A stretch of 35,997 bases of DNA from Francisellaceae bacterium (GCA_018703155.1 JABJGS010000015.1:1-35997); one strand, 5' to 3'; shown: positions 1 to 9,549, counted from the first letter of the stretch. The notes: generated by a model from the sequence alone, not told the origin. Numbers and translations: made by a program.

Positions 1-399
1 AGTAGTTTTCTTTTTAGCAGTAGTTTTCTTTTTAGCAGTAGTTTTCTTTTTAGCAGTAGTTTTCTTTTTAGCAGTAGTTTTCTTAGCTACTTTACGTTTA
101 GCAGTGGTTTTCTTTTTAGCAGTAGTTTTCTTTTTAACAGTAGTTTTCTTTTTAACAGTAGTTTTCTTTTTAGCAGTAGTTTTCTTTTTAACAGTAGTTT
201 TCTTTTTAGCAGTAGTTTTCTTTTTAGCTACTTTACGTTTAACAGTAGTTTTTTTAGCTACTTTACGTTTAACAGTAGTTTTTTTAGCTACTTTACGCTT
301 AGCAGTAGTTTTCTTAGCTACTACTTTACGTTTAACGGCAGTTTTCTTAACTACCTTGCGTTTAGTCGCTTTCTTTGCAGTTTTTTTTGCCTTTGCCAT
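1..399 (-). CDS. Histone H1-like lysine/alanine-rich DNA-binding protein (partial, C-terminus beyond window)
   Basis: The frame is open from an ATG with a good GGGAGA ribosome site to the left window edge, so the C-terminus is missing. The protein starts MAKAKKTAKKATKRK and is almost only Lys, Ala, Thr, Val and Arg. Two tandem units can be read: a nine-residue type close to KRKVAKKTT, used near the N-terminus, and a six-residue type KKKTTA further on. This composition is that of bacterial histone H1-like/AlgP-type proteins, which bind and compact DNA without sequence specificity. The highly repetitive DNA makes length variation by slippage likely. The opposite strand also has an open frame over the same bases, but it encodes only a hydrophobic repeat and is a shadow. 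Confidence 0.85.
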   Translation of the reverse strand, partial: MAKAKKTAKKATKRKVVKKTAVKRKVVAKKTTAKRKVAKKTTVKRKVAKKTTVKRKVAKKKTTAKKKTTVKKKTTAKKKTTVKKKTTVKKKTTAKKKTTAKRKVAKKTTAKKKTTAKKKTTAKKKTTAKKKTT

Positions 400-782
400 A
401 ACTTCTATCTCCCAGTGATACCCAAAATTGAAACGTCACTACAAACATAGCACAAATATCTATTTGTTTCATAACTAAAACAAATTTTTTCAGATTTTAT
501 GTAGTGCTGGCATAGGGTTACAGATTTATTGAATACATTTTCGCATTATTCGTCGAGCTTTTAAGGTTGTAGTTCTGTTGAAGTTAATGTCTGTTGAAAA
601 TTCATTAAGGGGTTGATTTTAAACGGAAAAAGCTTAAAGGGAAATCCAGAAAACTTTGTGTGTAGTTAGTATATTTTCGACCTACGCATTGTTTTCAAGA
701 TGAATTAAAAAGGAAATAATTATTATTTTAATTTTTTTAAAAAAAATATTATTTATATGAAAATATTTTATAAATTAAGAAA
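400..782. other. AT-rich non-coding stretch
   Basis: This gap lies between the histone-like gene and the terminator after the thioredoxin gene. It is AT-rich, with long A and T runs near 720-780. The part next to the histone-like start must hold its promoter and the ribosome site. I see no convincing protein frame, tRNA or repeat in the rest. Confidence 0.5.
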
Positions 783-818
783 AACCAAGCTACTGTAAAT
801 GTTTTTAGTAACTTGGTT
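783..818 (-). terminator. Rho-independent terminator after the thioredoxin gene
   Basis: AACCAAG and CTTGGTT form a seven-pair stem, extended after one mismatch by TACT/AGTA, around a 12-base loop. Read on the minus strand it is followed directly by TTTTTCTT. It lies just after the thioredoxin stop codon. Confidence 0.75.
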
Positions 819-825
819 ATGAAAA

Positions 826-1194
826 TTATTCAGTTTCAAGATTATTTTTAATTTCATTAATGTCTAAAGAGCTAGCTTGAGCAATTAATTCACGTAATGA
901 TTGGGCTGTCATAGCGCCAGAGTCAGAGTAAATGGCAATATTTCCTCTAAAGATCATTAGATGCGGGATGGATCTTAGCTCAAATTCCTCAGCAAGACTT
1001 TTTTCCTCTTCAACATTAACTTTGGCAAACCTTATCTTGGGATTTTGTTCTTCGGTAGCTATTTTCGTAAATATTTCACCAAACTGGACACATGGTCCAC
1101 ACCAGGGTGCCCAAAAATCTATTACAGTTACCATTTCTTCACCTGAAGATATTAATTCTTCAAATTGTATTTCATTTATATTCTGGATTTCCAT
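826..1194 (-). CDS. Thioredoxin
   Basis: A small dithiol-disulfide oxidoreductase of the cytoplasm. The active-site motif WCGPC is at residues 31-35 (C32, C35), and the conserved cis-proline is in the SIPH motif at P76. No signal peptide is visible, so it should act in the cytoplasm. At 122 residues it is slightly longer than the usual 105-110 because of a C-terminal acidic tail. It lies 12 bases after adk on the same strand, with a terminator directly behind it, so the two may be cotranscribed. Which thioredoxin paralogue it is cannot be told without knowing the rest of the genome. Confidence 0.93.
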   Translation of the reverse strand: MEIQNINEIQFEELISSGEEMVTVIDFWAPWCGPCVQFGEIFTKIATEEQNPKIRFAKVNVEEEKSLAEEFELRSIPHLMIFRGNIAIYSDSGAMTAQSLRELIAQASSLDINEIKNNLETE

Positions 1195-1206
1195 GCTTAT
1201 TCCTTG

Positions 1207-1854
1207 TTAATTATTGTCCATTACACCACAAATACTTGTGAAAACTTTATTTACAGGCTGTTGCCCATCTATTCTATGGAAGCTTGTGCCAAGCTCGCTC
1301 GCATTATCCCTATACCATTGAACAACAGGGGCTGTAGTTTCATGATAAATTGTAAGACGTTTTCTTATTGTCTCAGGTTTATCATCATCTCTTTGTTCCA
1401 AAAGCTCATTAGTTTTATCATCATACCATTTTTTTAATGGGGGATTATTTACTTCATGATAAACGCGGCCAGATGCTGGATGTACCCAGCGACCTCCTAG
1501 TCGATTAATAATATCTTCATCTGGTACATGGATTTCAATTACATAATCAATTGGTATTCCCAGTTTGGACAAAAATTGTGCTTGGTTAACTGTTCGAGGG
1601 AATCCATCAAATAAAAGAGATTTATTCATTTCGTTCGCAATTGCATTTTTTACGATTTCAAGAATAATTTCTTCAGATACAAGTTGCCCTGCCGCCATAA
1701 TTTCTTTTACTTTTAGGCCAATAGGGGTTTGATTTTGTATTTCGGAGCGAAGCATATCACCAGTAGCAACACGTTTGGCCGAGTATTTCTCTATAATATT
1801 TGCAGCCTGGGTCCCTTTGCCTGCGCCTGGAGCGCCTAGTAGTATAATGTTCAT
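1207..1854 (-). CDS. adk: Adenylate kinase
   Basis: Catalyses ATP + AMP to 2 ADP in the cytoplasm. The P-loop GAPGAGKGTQ is at residues 7-16 at the very N-terminus. The AMP-binding segment (DGFPRT) and the LID region (GGRWVHPASGRVYH) follow, and the arginines of the core are present. The length of 215 residues fits the long bacterial type (E. coli 214). The LID lacks the four-cysteine zinc site of Gram-positive enzymes, as expected for a proteobacterium. The thioredoxin gene follows closely on the same strand. Confidence 0.97.
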   Translation of the reverse strand: MNIILLGAPGAGKGTQAANIIEKYSAKRVATGDMLRSEIQNQTPIGLKVKEIMAAGQLVSEEIILEIVKNAIANEMNKSLLFDGFPRTVNQAQFLSKLGIPIDYVIEIHVPDEDIINRLGGRWVHPASGRVYHEVNNPPLKKWYDDKTNELLEQRDDDKPETIRKRLTIYHETTAPVVQWYRDNASELGTSFHRIDGQQPVNKVFTSICGVMDNN

Positions 1855-2078
1855 AATGTCACCAAATATGCCAAATTGCCTGAATTATAACGTAGCCTAG
1901 TTATAATATTAAGAACTAAACTAGTAAAAACTTAAATTTAGTTGGTTTTGTAAATTTTGTAATAATTAACAACCCCATCACAGATGTTTGGTTGCGGGTC
2001 TTACTTCCATAACATTTAGACATAAATTGGGTGTATATTTAATTAGATAACCTACCAATTAAGCAACAAGGAAAAATT

Positions 2079-3458
2079 ATGCATCGTAAGCGCTCCACTA
2101 GTAAAAAACCAAAACATTCACATGAATGGGTAGGGCCTAGCTATAGTCAAAGATCATTAAATCAGCCAATACCGAAGAACCACTTTCCAGAAACAGGTAT
2201 CTCTAGTAATTGTGCATACCAGTTGATCCATGATGAATTAATGTTGGATGGCCAATCAAAGCTTAATCTAGCTACATTTGTCACAACATGGATGGAGCCA
2301 GAAGCTGAAAAGCTGATGATGGAAACTTTTGACAAAAATATGATTGATAAGGATGAATATCCGCAAACTGCAGAGATAGAAGCTAGATGTGCCAATATGC
2401 TGTTAGATTTATATAAAGCTGAGTCGGATGGTCTTGGTGTATCAACCGTAGGCTCAAGTGAGGCTGTTATGCTTGCAGGTCTTGCTTTTAAATGGAATTG
2501 GCGTAAGCGCATGAAAGCTAAAGGAAAACCAATAGATAAACCTAATTTAATTCTAGGGAGTAATGTCCAAGTAGTATGGGAGAAGTTTTGTCGATATTGG
2601 GATGTTGAGCCAATATACCTACCAATGGAGAAAGATAGATATGTCATAACTCCTGAGCAAGTTTTGGAGAAGATTGATGAGAATACTATTGGCGTAGTAG
2701 CTATTCTGGGAACTACTTTTACAGGTGAGAATGAACCTGTTAAAGAAATTCATGATGCGATAGTTGGTTATAATGAAAAAAACAATGACGATGTTCCTTT
2801 ACATGTAGATGCAGCGAGTGGTGGATTTGTTGCTCCATTTTTGCATCCAGATCTAGAGTGGGATTTTTCTTTAAAACAGGTTAAATCTATAAATGTTTCT
2901 GGTCATAAATATGGTTTGGTTTATCCTGGGGTGGGCTGGGTTGTATGGAGAAGTGAAAAAGAGTTACCTGAAGATTTAGTTTTTCATGTGAACTACTTGG
3001 GCGGTGATATGCCAACTTTCACTTTAAATTTTTCTCGCCCAGGAAATCAAGTTGTAGCTCAATATTATAATTTCATTCGCTTAGGATTTGAAGGTTACCG
3101 CGATATAATGCAATCCTTAAGTGAAACCACAATGTATATATCATCTGCTCTTGAAAAAATGGGTAAATTTAAATTGTTATCTGATGGTAGTGCTATGCCG
3201 GTTTTTGCTTTTGCCTTGAAAGATGATTCTAAATATACAGTATTTGAGATATCAGATCATTTACGGCAGTATGGTTGGCAAGTTCCTGCATATACAATGC
3301 CAGATAACATAAATGACTTAGCTGTTTTACGCATAGTAATAAGAGAGGGCTTTAGTCGAGATATGGCTGATATGTTACTGGGTCATGTAAAAGAAACGAT
3401 AGATTATCTTGAAACTAAGAGTAAAGATAGAGGTACTAATGGAAAACTTAAGTGTTAG
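2079..3458 (+). CDS. gadB: Glutamate decarboxylase (PLP-dependent)
   Basis: Converts glutamate to 4-aminobutyrate and CO2, consuming a proton; in many bacteria this supports acid tolerance. The fold-type I PLP enzyme is full length at 459 residues (E. coli GadB 466). The cofactor lysine is K277 in VSGHKYG, and the preceding HVDAASGGF carries the aspartate that contacts the pyridine nitrogen. An AAGGA ribosome site precedes the ATG. No glutamate/GABA antiporter gene (gadC) adjoins it, so an acid-resistance pair is not complete here. The stop overlaps the end of dapE by four bases, tail to tail. Confidence 0.95.
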   Translation: MHRKRSTSKKPKHSHEWVGPSYSQRSLNQPIPKNHFPETGISSNCAYQLIHDELMLDGQSKLNLATFVTTWMEPEAEKLMMETFDKNMIDKDEYPQTAEIEARCANMLLDLYKAESDGLGVSTVGSSEAVMLAGLAFKWNWRKRMKAKGKPIDKPNLILGSNVQVVWEKFCRYWDVEPIYLPMEKDRYVITPEQVLEKIDENTIGVVAILGTTFTGENEPVKEIHDAIVGYNEKNNDDVPLHVDAASGGFVAPFLHPDLEWDFSLKQVKSINVSGHKYGLVYPGVGWVVWRSEKELPEDLVFHVNYLGGDMPTFTLNFSRPGNQVVAQYYNFIRLGFEGYRDIMQSLSETTMYISSALEKMGKFKLLSDGSAMPVFAFALKDDSKYTVFEISDHLRQYGWQVPAYTMPDNINDLAVLRIVIREGFSRDMADMLLGHVKETIDYLETKSKDRGTNGKLKC

Positions 3459-4582
3459 CAATTGAATAAATTATTCAAAGTTTTTAGGTAAACTTTTGTC
3501 AAAGAGTTTAAGCTATCCAAGCTAATGTGCTCATTTATTTGATGGGCACTAGCATTACACAGACCAAATTCAACTAACTCACTGCAGTGTGAAGTTAGAA
3601 ATCTAGCGTCAGAAGTTCCACCGCACGTAGAAGTTCTAGTTTGCACTTTGCATTCAGTTTCAATAGCTGAAGATATTGCATCATATAATGTACCTGGTTT
3701 ATTCAGGAATGGCTTGGCACTAATGATATGGTTAATATTATAATCACACTGTGAGTCTTTGAGTAGGTTATGCACCGTGTCAAGAATGTAAGTGGTAGTG
3801 GATTCTGGGTTGAATCTTAAATTGAAGGCACAGTAACTAGAAGCTGGGATCACATTCACTGCAACTCCAGATTCGATTTGAGTAATCTCTAAGTTGCTAG
3901 CTGGGAATTCGTTACTGCCATGATCCCAAACAACATTATTCAACTCATGCATGAATTTGATCATATCATCATTGGGATTATGAGCCTTTTCAGGGTAAGC
4001 AACATGGCCTTGTTTACCGGTAAATTTTATATTGAAAGTTATTGAGCCACGACGACCAATTTTAACAATATCCCCAAATTTTTCAGAAGATGTTGGTTCA
4101 CCCACAATACAATATTTGCTGTGGAAATTATTAATATTTTTTAGGGCATATATTGTCCCAGGAGTTGCATCACCTTCCTCACTACTAGTGATTAAAAAGC
4201 CAATATTAGGAGGTTTGTTAGTATCTAAATCTAGAAAATCTGCTGTGGCGCTAATCATACAAGCTAATGCTACTTTCATATCACAAGCACCACGACCGTA
4301 TAAAGTATTATCTACTACTGTGGGAGCAAATGGAGGATATATCCATTCACTTAAGTCTCCAGGAGGGACCACATCAGTATGTCCAGCAAAAACCAAATCA
4401 CAAGGTTGGGTTGGATCAAGGCAGGCCCAAAGGTTAGAAGCAATCTCATTATTTAGGTGCTGGATATGAAATCCAAGCTTCTGAAGATATCCCGTAAGGA
4501 TTTTTTGGCAATTGGCATCATTGGGGGTTATGGATTCTTCAGCCATTAATTTAAGTGCAAGTTCTAGAGTATTAATATTCAT
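3455..4582 (-). CDS. dapE: Succinyl-diaminopimelate desuccinylase
   Basis: Hydrolyses N-succinyl-LL-diaminopimelate to LL-diaminopimelate and succinate in lysine and peptidoglycan synthesis. It is an M20-family di-zinc hydrolase of 375 residues, the usual length. Visible metal ligands and catalytic residues are H68 and D70 in AGHTDVVPPGD, D101 in GRGACDMK, E135/E136 in TSSEEGDATPGT and H347 in SAHQINEH. The lid domain lies in the middle of the chain. It follows dapD by eight bases on the same strand, and the two act in the succinylase branch of the pathway, so they form an operon. Confidence 0.97.
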   Translation of the reverse strand: MNINTLELALKLMAEESITPNDANCQKILTGYLQKLGFHIQHLNNEIASNLWACLDPTQPCDLVFAGHTDVVPPGDLSEWIYPPFAPTVVDNTLYGRGACDMKVALACMISATADFLDLDTNKPPNIGFLITSSEEGDATPGTIYALKNINNFHSKYCIVGEPTSSEKFGDIVKIGRRGSITFNIKFTGKQGHVAYPEKAHNPNDDMIKFMHELNNVVWDHGSNEFPASNLEITQIESGVAVNVIPASSYCAFNLRFNPESTTTYILDTVHNLLKDSQCDYNINHIISAKPFLNKPGTLYDAISSAIETECKVQTRTSTCGGTSDARFLTSHCSELVEFGLCNASAHQINEHISLDSLNSLTKVYLKTLNNLFNC

Positions 4583-4590
4583 AAATTATC

Positions 4591-5427
4591 TCAAGCAGGT
4601 ATATCAATTTCTCTGAGGATGTTATTTATTCCAACTTTTGCTTTGGTTTTTGCATCTACTCTTTTTACGATTACAGCGCAAGCAAGACTATATTTTTTGC
4701 ATTTGCTAGGGAGGTTACCCGGGATCACAACAGAGCCTGGTGGAATTTTGCCATAAGTTACTTCATCACGTTCACGGTCATAAATTTTAGTACTTTGTCC
4801 AAGAAATACTCCCATACTAATGACTGAGCCTTTGCCAATAATCACACCTTCTACAATTTCTGAGCGAGCTCCAATAAAGCAGTCATCTTCAATAATAGTT
4901 GGATTCGCTTGTAAAGGTTCTAAAACACCACCAATACCAGTACCGCCTGATATATGAACATTTTTACCAATTTGTGCACAAGATCCTATTGTAGCCCATG
5001 TGTCTATCATACATCCAGAATCTACATATGCACCAATATTTACATATGAAGGCATAACAACAGTATTTGGTGCGATATATGAGCCATACCTTACTGTAGC
5101 TGGAGGAACAAAACGTGCTCCTGATGAAATGAGAGCATCATCATTACTGCCATTAAATTTCAAAGGAACTTTATCATACCAACTGGTATGGTCAGCACTA
5201 ATCACTTTGTTAGTGGAAATTTTAAAGTATAATAATATAGCTTTTTTAACCCACTGATTAACTTGCCAACTACCGTCGCCATTTTGACGTTCTGCAACTC
5301 TAATCTCTCCTAAATCTAGAAGTTTCATTGAGTTATTGATATTCTCAGTAAGCTTTGAACTGGGTTTGTCCCAGTTGTTACGTTCTTCAAACATTTGCTC
5401 TATTAAATTGACATCTATGTTTTGCAT
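4591..5427 (-). CDS. dapD: 2,3,4,5-tetrahydropyridine-2,6-dicarboxylate N-succinyltransferase
   Basis: Transfers succinyl from succinyl-CoA to tetrahydrodipicolinate, the step that commits the pathway to the succinylase branch served by DapE downstream. The 278 residues match the E. coli enzyme (274). The C-terminal two-thirds shows the imperfect hexapeptide pattern of a left-handed beta-helix, for example around [20 protein letters not shown] and the glycine-rich [14 protein letters not shown]. It is the first gene of the dapD-dapE pair and is divergent from the RND transporter genes. Confidence 0.97.
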   Translation of the reverse strand: MQNIDVNLIEQMFEERNNWDKPSSKLTENINNSMKLLDLGEIRVAERQNGDGSWQVNQWVKKAILLYFKISTNKVISADHTSWYDKVPLKFNGSNDDALISSGARFVPPATVRYGSYIAPNTVVMPSYVNIGAYVDSGCMIDTWATIGSCAQIGKNVHISGGTGIGGVLEPLQANPTIIEDDCFIGARSEIVEGVIIGKGSVISMGVFLGQSTKIYDRERDEVTYGKIPPGSVVIPGNLPSKCKKYSLACAVIVKRVDAKTKAKVGINNILREIDIPA

Positions 5428-5517
5428 CAGCGTACCCTCATGGTCTTATTTCGATAGCTATTATGCTTGAATTGGGATATACTTTCCAGTGTACTAGTTT
5501 GATTACTAAGAAGAAGA

Positions 5518-6399
5518 GTGAATAAATCATCGCGATATATATCATTAATACTTTGTCTGTTAGTTATATTTGGTTTGAAACAATATTTTTCTGGTAAACA
5601 AGAACCTATAGATGAAAAAACAGAACCAGTTACGGTTGTTGTGGTTAAGCCAAAACTCTCGACTATCTTTGATGTTGTAACTACCGTTGGTACTTTGGAG
5701 CCAGAAAGTGAGGCACAAGTAGTCAATGGAACTCCTGGGCTATTGGAAGAAAAATTAGCTGCTCCAGGTGAATGGGTTAAAAAAGGTCAAAGCATTGCTA
5801 AACTAAAACCAGAAGCTGTACTTAGGGCTCCAATTAGCGGAATTATTTTAGATTGGTTAGTTAAAGATGGCAATTATCTTAGCGTTGGAACTCATGTTGG
5901 CGATATAATCAACCCTGAAAAACTATTAGTTAATTATACCTTACCAGAAACTATTTTTAAAAAGCTAAAAGTTGGCCAGATAGTAGAACTATCTACAAGA
6001 GCTGATCCTCAAAGAACTTATAAAGGGCAAGTTAGTTATGTAGCGCCATCTGCAGATCCCAAAACTCATCAAGTGCATGTTAGAGCTTTAGTTGAGAATA
6101 TAGATAATGAGTTAATACCTGGATTGTTTGTGAAAATAACTCAACAACTGGGATTGAAAGTGGGGGCTATTTTAATCCCAGAAAATGTAGTAACTAAAAA
6201 TATTGGTAGAAATTTTGTCTTCAAAATTATTGATAATAAAATTATAAAAACGACAGTGGCATTAGGAGCAATGCAAGGTGATAGAGTTGAAGTCATCCAA
6301 GGAGTTAGTGTGACTGATCGTGTGGTTTTAGCAATACCTCCAGGAATTGGGCAAAATAAAGAAATAGTTAAGGTCCAAGAGTTCACTGGAGACTGGTGA
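5518..6399 (+). CDS. RND efflux membrane fusion protein (periplasmic adaptor)
   Basis: Adaptor subunit linking an inner-membrane RND pump to an outer-membrane channel. One N-terminal membrane/signal segment covers residues 6-20. A short lipoyl/hairpin region follows, with the typical LRAPISGII motif near residue 103, then beta-barrel and membrane-proximal domains ending near LIPENVV. At 293 residues it is short for the family because the coiled-coil hairpin is nearly absent. I chose the GTG start because AAGAAG lies upstream and the signal segment begins right after it. The stop overlaps the start of the pump gene by one base, so the two are translationally coupled. No outer-membrane partner is nearby, and the substrate is unknown. 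Confidence 0.88.
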   Translation: MNKSSRYISLILCLLVIFGLKQYFSGKQEPIDEKTEPVTVVVVKPKLSTIFDVVTTVGTLEPESEAQVVNGTPGLLEEKLAAPGEWVKKGQSIAKLKPEAVLRAPISGIILDWLVKDGNYLSVGTHVGDIINPEKLLVNYTLPETIFKKLKVGQIVELSTRADPQRTYKGQVSYVAPSADPKTHQVHVRALVENIDNELIPGLFVKITQQLGLKVGAILIPENVVTKNIGRNFVFKIIDNKIIKTTVALGAMQGDRVEVIQGVSVTDRVVLAIPPGIGQNKEIVKVQEFTGDW

Positions 6400-9398
6400 T
6401 GAACCCATTCGTTGCTCGTCCACAAATGGCTTTAGCACTGAATCTAATGTTAGTATTAGCTGGTATTCTATCTTTTTTAACTTTACCTGTTCGCCATGAG
6501 CCCAATGTAATTTCAAAAACCATATCAATTGAAACAAGGTATAATGGTGCTCAAGCCAAAATTATAGAAGATGAGATTAGTGAGCCAATAGAAGAAGTGC
6601 TTGCAACGATTGATGGGATCAGGGATATTTATTCTGAGTCTGCTGATGGTAATAGCTATATTACCCTGAAATTAGATGATAGTGCAGATTATAATAAAGT
6701 ATCTGCAGATGTAAAAGATGTTGTTGCTAGAATTTCAGCCTATTTGCCTAAACAAGCAGAAAAACCCAAAATTTATGAAAAAGCTAAACAGGATAGTGTT
6801 GTTGCATACTTAACGCTAACATCAACAGAGCACAATTATAGTGAGTTGTATGAGTTGTCTAAAAATTTGTTACGACAACAACTGTTAATGGTGGGGGGAG
6901 TTGCTAAAGTTGAAGTTTGGGGATCAGGTGAACGCTATATAAACGTAGCTGCAGATCCTATTGCTTTAGCGCAATATGGTCTTACACTAGAGTCTATTGT
7001 TGAAGTGTTAAATAAAGAAAAAACATTTGCATCTGGCGGTAAAATTAAAACCTTTTCTGGCACTAAAAATATTATAATTGATAGCCCATTTACATCATTA
7101 AAACAAATACAAAAAATACCAATAATAACTGGTAATGACGGTACTATAGAATTAGGTAATTTAGCGTCCATTTCAATTGAAGAGTTGGATGAAGAATATG
7201 AAAATTTAGTTGATGGTAAAAAACAAGTAATTTTGGGGGTGATAGCTAAGTTAACCGCAAATCCTATAAGCGTCGTTAATAAAGTTGAGAGTTGGGCTAA
7301 AGGAATAAATAGTCAAACTCAGCAAGGGCTTAAGATAGAAATGGTGGTTGATAAGACCCAACCTTTAAAAGATAACATCAACGGGGTTGGGAGATCTATA
7401 ATTGAAGCAATTGCGATAGTTATAATTATAGTATCTATATCATTGAAGTCATTACGATTATCAATGATACCAAATTTAATTATTGTTATGTGTTTGATTT
7501 CTACATTTTCCATTGTAAAGTTGTTTGGATTTTCTATAAATCCAATAGTGCTGTTAGCTTTGGTGGTTTCTGTTGGGTTAATTGTAGATGACTCAATAGT
7601 GGTTATTGAAAGTATCTATCGACGAGTTGAATTAGGTGAAGATTTGCTTACTGCAACAAACAAGTCATTAAAAGATATTTCTTTTGCTGTTATTGTGATG
7701 ACATTATCTATAGCTGCTGTATACGTGCCTTTGGCATTTCAGTCTGGGAAGAATGCTGTTATTTTTAGAGAGTTTGCATGGACTCTGTCTGGCGCAGTAT
7801 TGATTTCAGGAATAATGGCTCTAACTCTAGTCCCAGCATTAATTAATAGAGTTGGCCAAATTAAAGCTCAGGAAAGTAGATTTTGGACAAATATTCAGAC
7901 TATCTATGGTGCATATTTACAAAAAATAATTCCACATTTTTATAAAGTGTTATTCTTTTTTGCGATACTTTTAATAGTAACTGGGTATTTTTTTAATAAA
8001 ATGCCATACGAATCAAGACCACCAGAAGAAAATGGTATTATTGTTGGTCGAGTGATGACCAAAAATGCTATTACACCGGCATTGAAAGAACAATGGAAGT
8101 TGCAACTTGTAGAAATTCTTGATAAAAATCCAAATGTGAAAAATCATTTGGTACAAAGTTTTCAACCAAATATGTTGCAGTGGATCGGTGCTTTAGTCCC
8201 GCGTACAGAACGTAGTGATTCAGATGCAGATGTTGGAAATAAAATTAAAGAAACTATTGAGAATAAAATTCAAGGTCCCAAATCAGAGTTCTTTATGCAA
8301 AGTAATTCCGGTGATGATTCGTTATCATTAGAGCTAGATATTTATTACAAAGATATGAACTCACAATTAATGGATCAGCTTGATAATTTCTTGGAAAATA
8401 TGGAGGCATTGCCTGGAGTTGCTAGCGCTAGCTCTTCTGAGCTTGATAAAAAACTTCGTTATCTTATAACTGTAGATAGAGCGTTGCTGAGTAAGCTTGG
8501 GATTAATATAACAGATTTACAAAAACAATTATTTACTTTTTTTGAAGGCGTGGAAACATTTAAAATACATAGTGAAGACAATAAATTTAAAGTTATTGTT
8601 TCTGGTAGTAAAGAGGCTTCTGCGACTATTTCATCACTAAATAATTTTTTCATATATGATGATGAGCAGAATCCAATTCCTCTTGGTGGCTTAATTGATG
8701 TTAAGGAACAATTCTTGCCTGAAATTATTTCGCATGCAAACACAAGGAAAGTAATAACTGTTGTGATAAATTTTGTTCCTGGAATAGATTTTGATGATGG
8801 TGTACAAACTATTAAAACCTTCTCTATGGATAATATACCTAGTAGCGTAGCTTGGGATGTTTCCGGAAAATATACTAGTATTCAAGAATATAAACGGACT
8901 ATGTATCTAACTTTTTTTCTTTGCCTTGTATTCATATTTCTAATTTTTGCTATGTTGTTTAATTCTTTTATTGAACCTTTTATTGTTATGTTTACGGTTC
9001 CTATTTCTATTTTTGGTGCAGTGTTATTAGTGTACTCTATGGGGGGGACTAATAATTTTTATTTCCAAATAGCAATTATTACATTAGTAGGATTGATTTC
9101 TAAGCATGGGGTTTTTATTGTAGATACTGCAAATAGACTTTTGCAGTCAGGCCAGCCATTATTTGATGCGACAGTTAATGCAGCAAAGCAGCGATTAAGG
9201 CCAATTTTGATAACTACACTAGCAATGTTGTCCGGAGCAATACCACTGCTGTACAGTTTGACCATAGACTCTGTTGGTCAAAAGCATATTGCTTGGGTTA
9301 TTTTAGGAGGACTTACTTCTGGGACAATATTCTCATTGTTTATCATTCCTGTCATATACTTCAAGGTCAAACAAAGATTTACACAAAATCTAGACTAA
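6399..9398 (+). CDS. RND family efflux pump, inner-membrane permease
   Basis: Proton-driven inner-membrane transporter of the HAE1/AcrB-like group, about 1000 residues with two homologous halves. Each half has one N-terminal helix, a large periplasmic loop and a bundle of helices. The proton-relay aspartate pair is visible in LIVDDSIVVIES near residue 395 (helix 4). The matching lysine is in LVGLISKHGVFIVD near residue 901 (helix 10). The ATG overlaps the stop of the adaptor gene; a GTG three bases upstream is also possible. Substrate specificity cannot be deduced. Confidence 0.93.
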   Translation: MNPFVARPQMALALNLMLVLAGILSFLTLPVRHEPNVISKTISIETRYNGAQAKIIEDEISEPIEEVLATIDGIRDIYSESADGNSYITLKLDDSADYNKVSADVKDVVARISAYLPKQAEKPKIYEKAKQDSVVAYLTLTSTEHNYSELYELSKNLLRQQLLMVGGVAKVEVWGSGERYINVAADPIALAQYGLTLESIVEVLNKEKTFASGGKIKTFSGTKNIIIDSPFTSLKQIQKIPIITGNDGTIELGNLASISIEELDEEYENLVDGKKQVILGVIAKLTANPISVVNKVESWAKGINSQTQQGLKIEMVVDKTQPLKDNINGVGRSIIEAIAIVIIIVSISLKSLRLSMIPNLIIVMCLISTFSIVKLFGFSINPIVLLALVVSVGLIVDDSIVVIESIYRRVELGEDLLTATNKSLKDISFAVIVMTLSIAAVYVPLAFQSGKNAVIFREFAWTLSGAVLISGIMALTLVPALINRVGQIKAQESRFWTNIQTIYGAYLQKIIPHFYKVLFFFAILLIVTGYFFNKMPYESRPPEENGIIVGRVMTKNAITPALKEQWKLQLVEILDKNPNVKNHLVQSFQPNMLQWIGALVPRTERSDSDADVGNKIKETIENKIQGPKSEFFMQSNSGDDSLSLELDIYYKDMNSQLMDQLDNFLENMEALPGVASASSSELDKKLRYLITVDRALLSKLGINITDLQKQLFTFFEGVETFKIHSEDNKFKVIVSGSKEASATISSLNNFFIYDDEQNPIPLGGLIDVKEQFLPEIISHANTRKVITVVINFVPGIDFDDGVQTIKTFSMDNIPSSVAWDVSGKYTSIQEYKRTMYLTFFLCLVFIFLIFAMLFNSFIEPFIVMFTVPISIFGAVLLVYSMGGTNNFYFQIAIITLVGLISKHGVFIVDTANRLLQSGQPLFDATVNAAKQRLRPILITTLAMLSGAIPLLYSLTIDSVGQKHIAWVILGGLTSGTIFSLFIIPVIYFKVKQRFTQNLD

Positions 9399-9399
9399 G

Positions 9400-9428
9400 T
9401 TGTCAAACTGGTGTCTGATGTGTAATAT
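9400..9428 (+). promoter_or_regulatory. Sigma-70 type promoter for putP
   Basis: TTGTCA, exactly 17 bases, then TAATAT: a close match to both boxes with ideal spacing. It starts directly after the RND pump stop codon. A 12-base perfect palindrome, ATATGCGCATAT (9427-9438), overlaps the end of the -10 box and the expected start site, and could be an operator. Confidence 0.55.
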
Positions 9429-9440
9429 ATGCGCATATGG

Positions 9441-9526
9441 AGACCTCGAGATATAATTAACTTGAGGCTTAAAAAATAATAATAAAGCTTTGCAACTAAT
9501 ACTTGCATGATCATAACAAAGCTTTA
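9441..9526 (+). promoter_or_regulatory. Two hairpins in the putP leader
   Basis: CCTCGAG (9444-9450) pairs with CTTGAGG (9461-9467) with one G-U pair. TAAAGCTTTG (9483-9492) pairs perfectly with CAAAGCTTTA (9517-9526). Neither is followed by a T run on the plus strand, so they do not look like terminators. They lie in the roughly 110-base leader before putP, with the CGGAG ribosome site just after the second hairpin. A regulatory role is inferred only. Confidence 0.35.
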
Positions 9527-9549
9527 ATTAATACGGAGTTTGACACTAA

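Noticed and set aside
104..418. Open frame on the plus strand encoding a Phe/Val/Leu repeat
   Set aside because: It is the reverse image of the histone-like gene, whose composition, start and ribosome site are convincing; the hydrophobic repeat is a by-product.
9483..9526. Possible terminator after the RND pump gene
   Set aside because: The hairpin is not followed by a T run on the plus strand, and it lies downstream of a good putP promoter, so a leader element is likelier.
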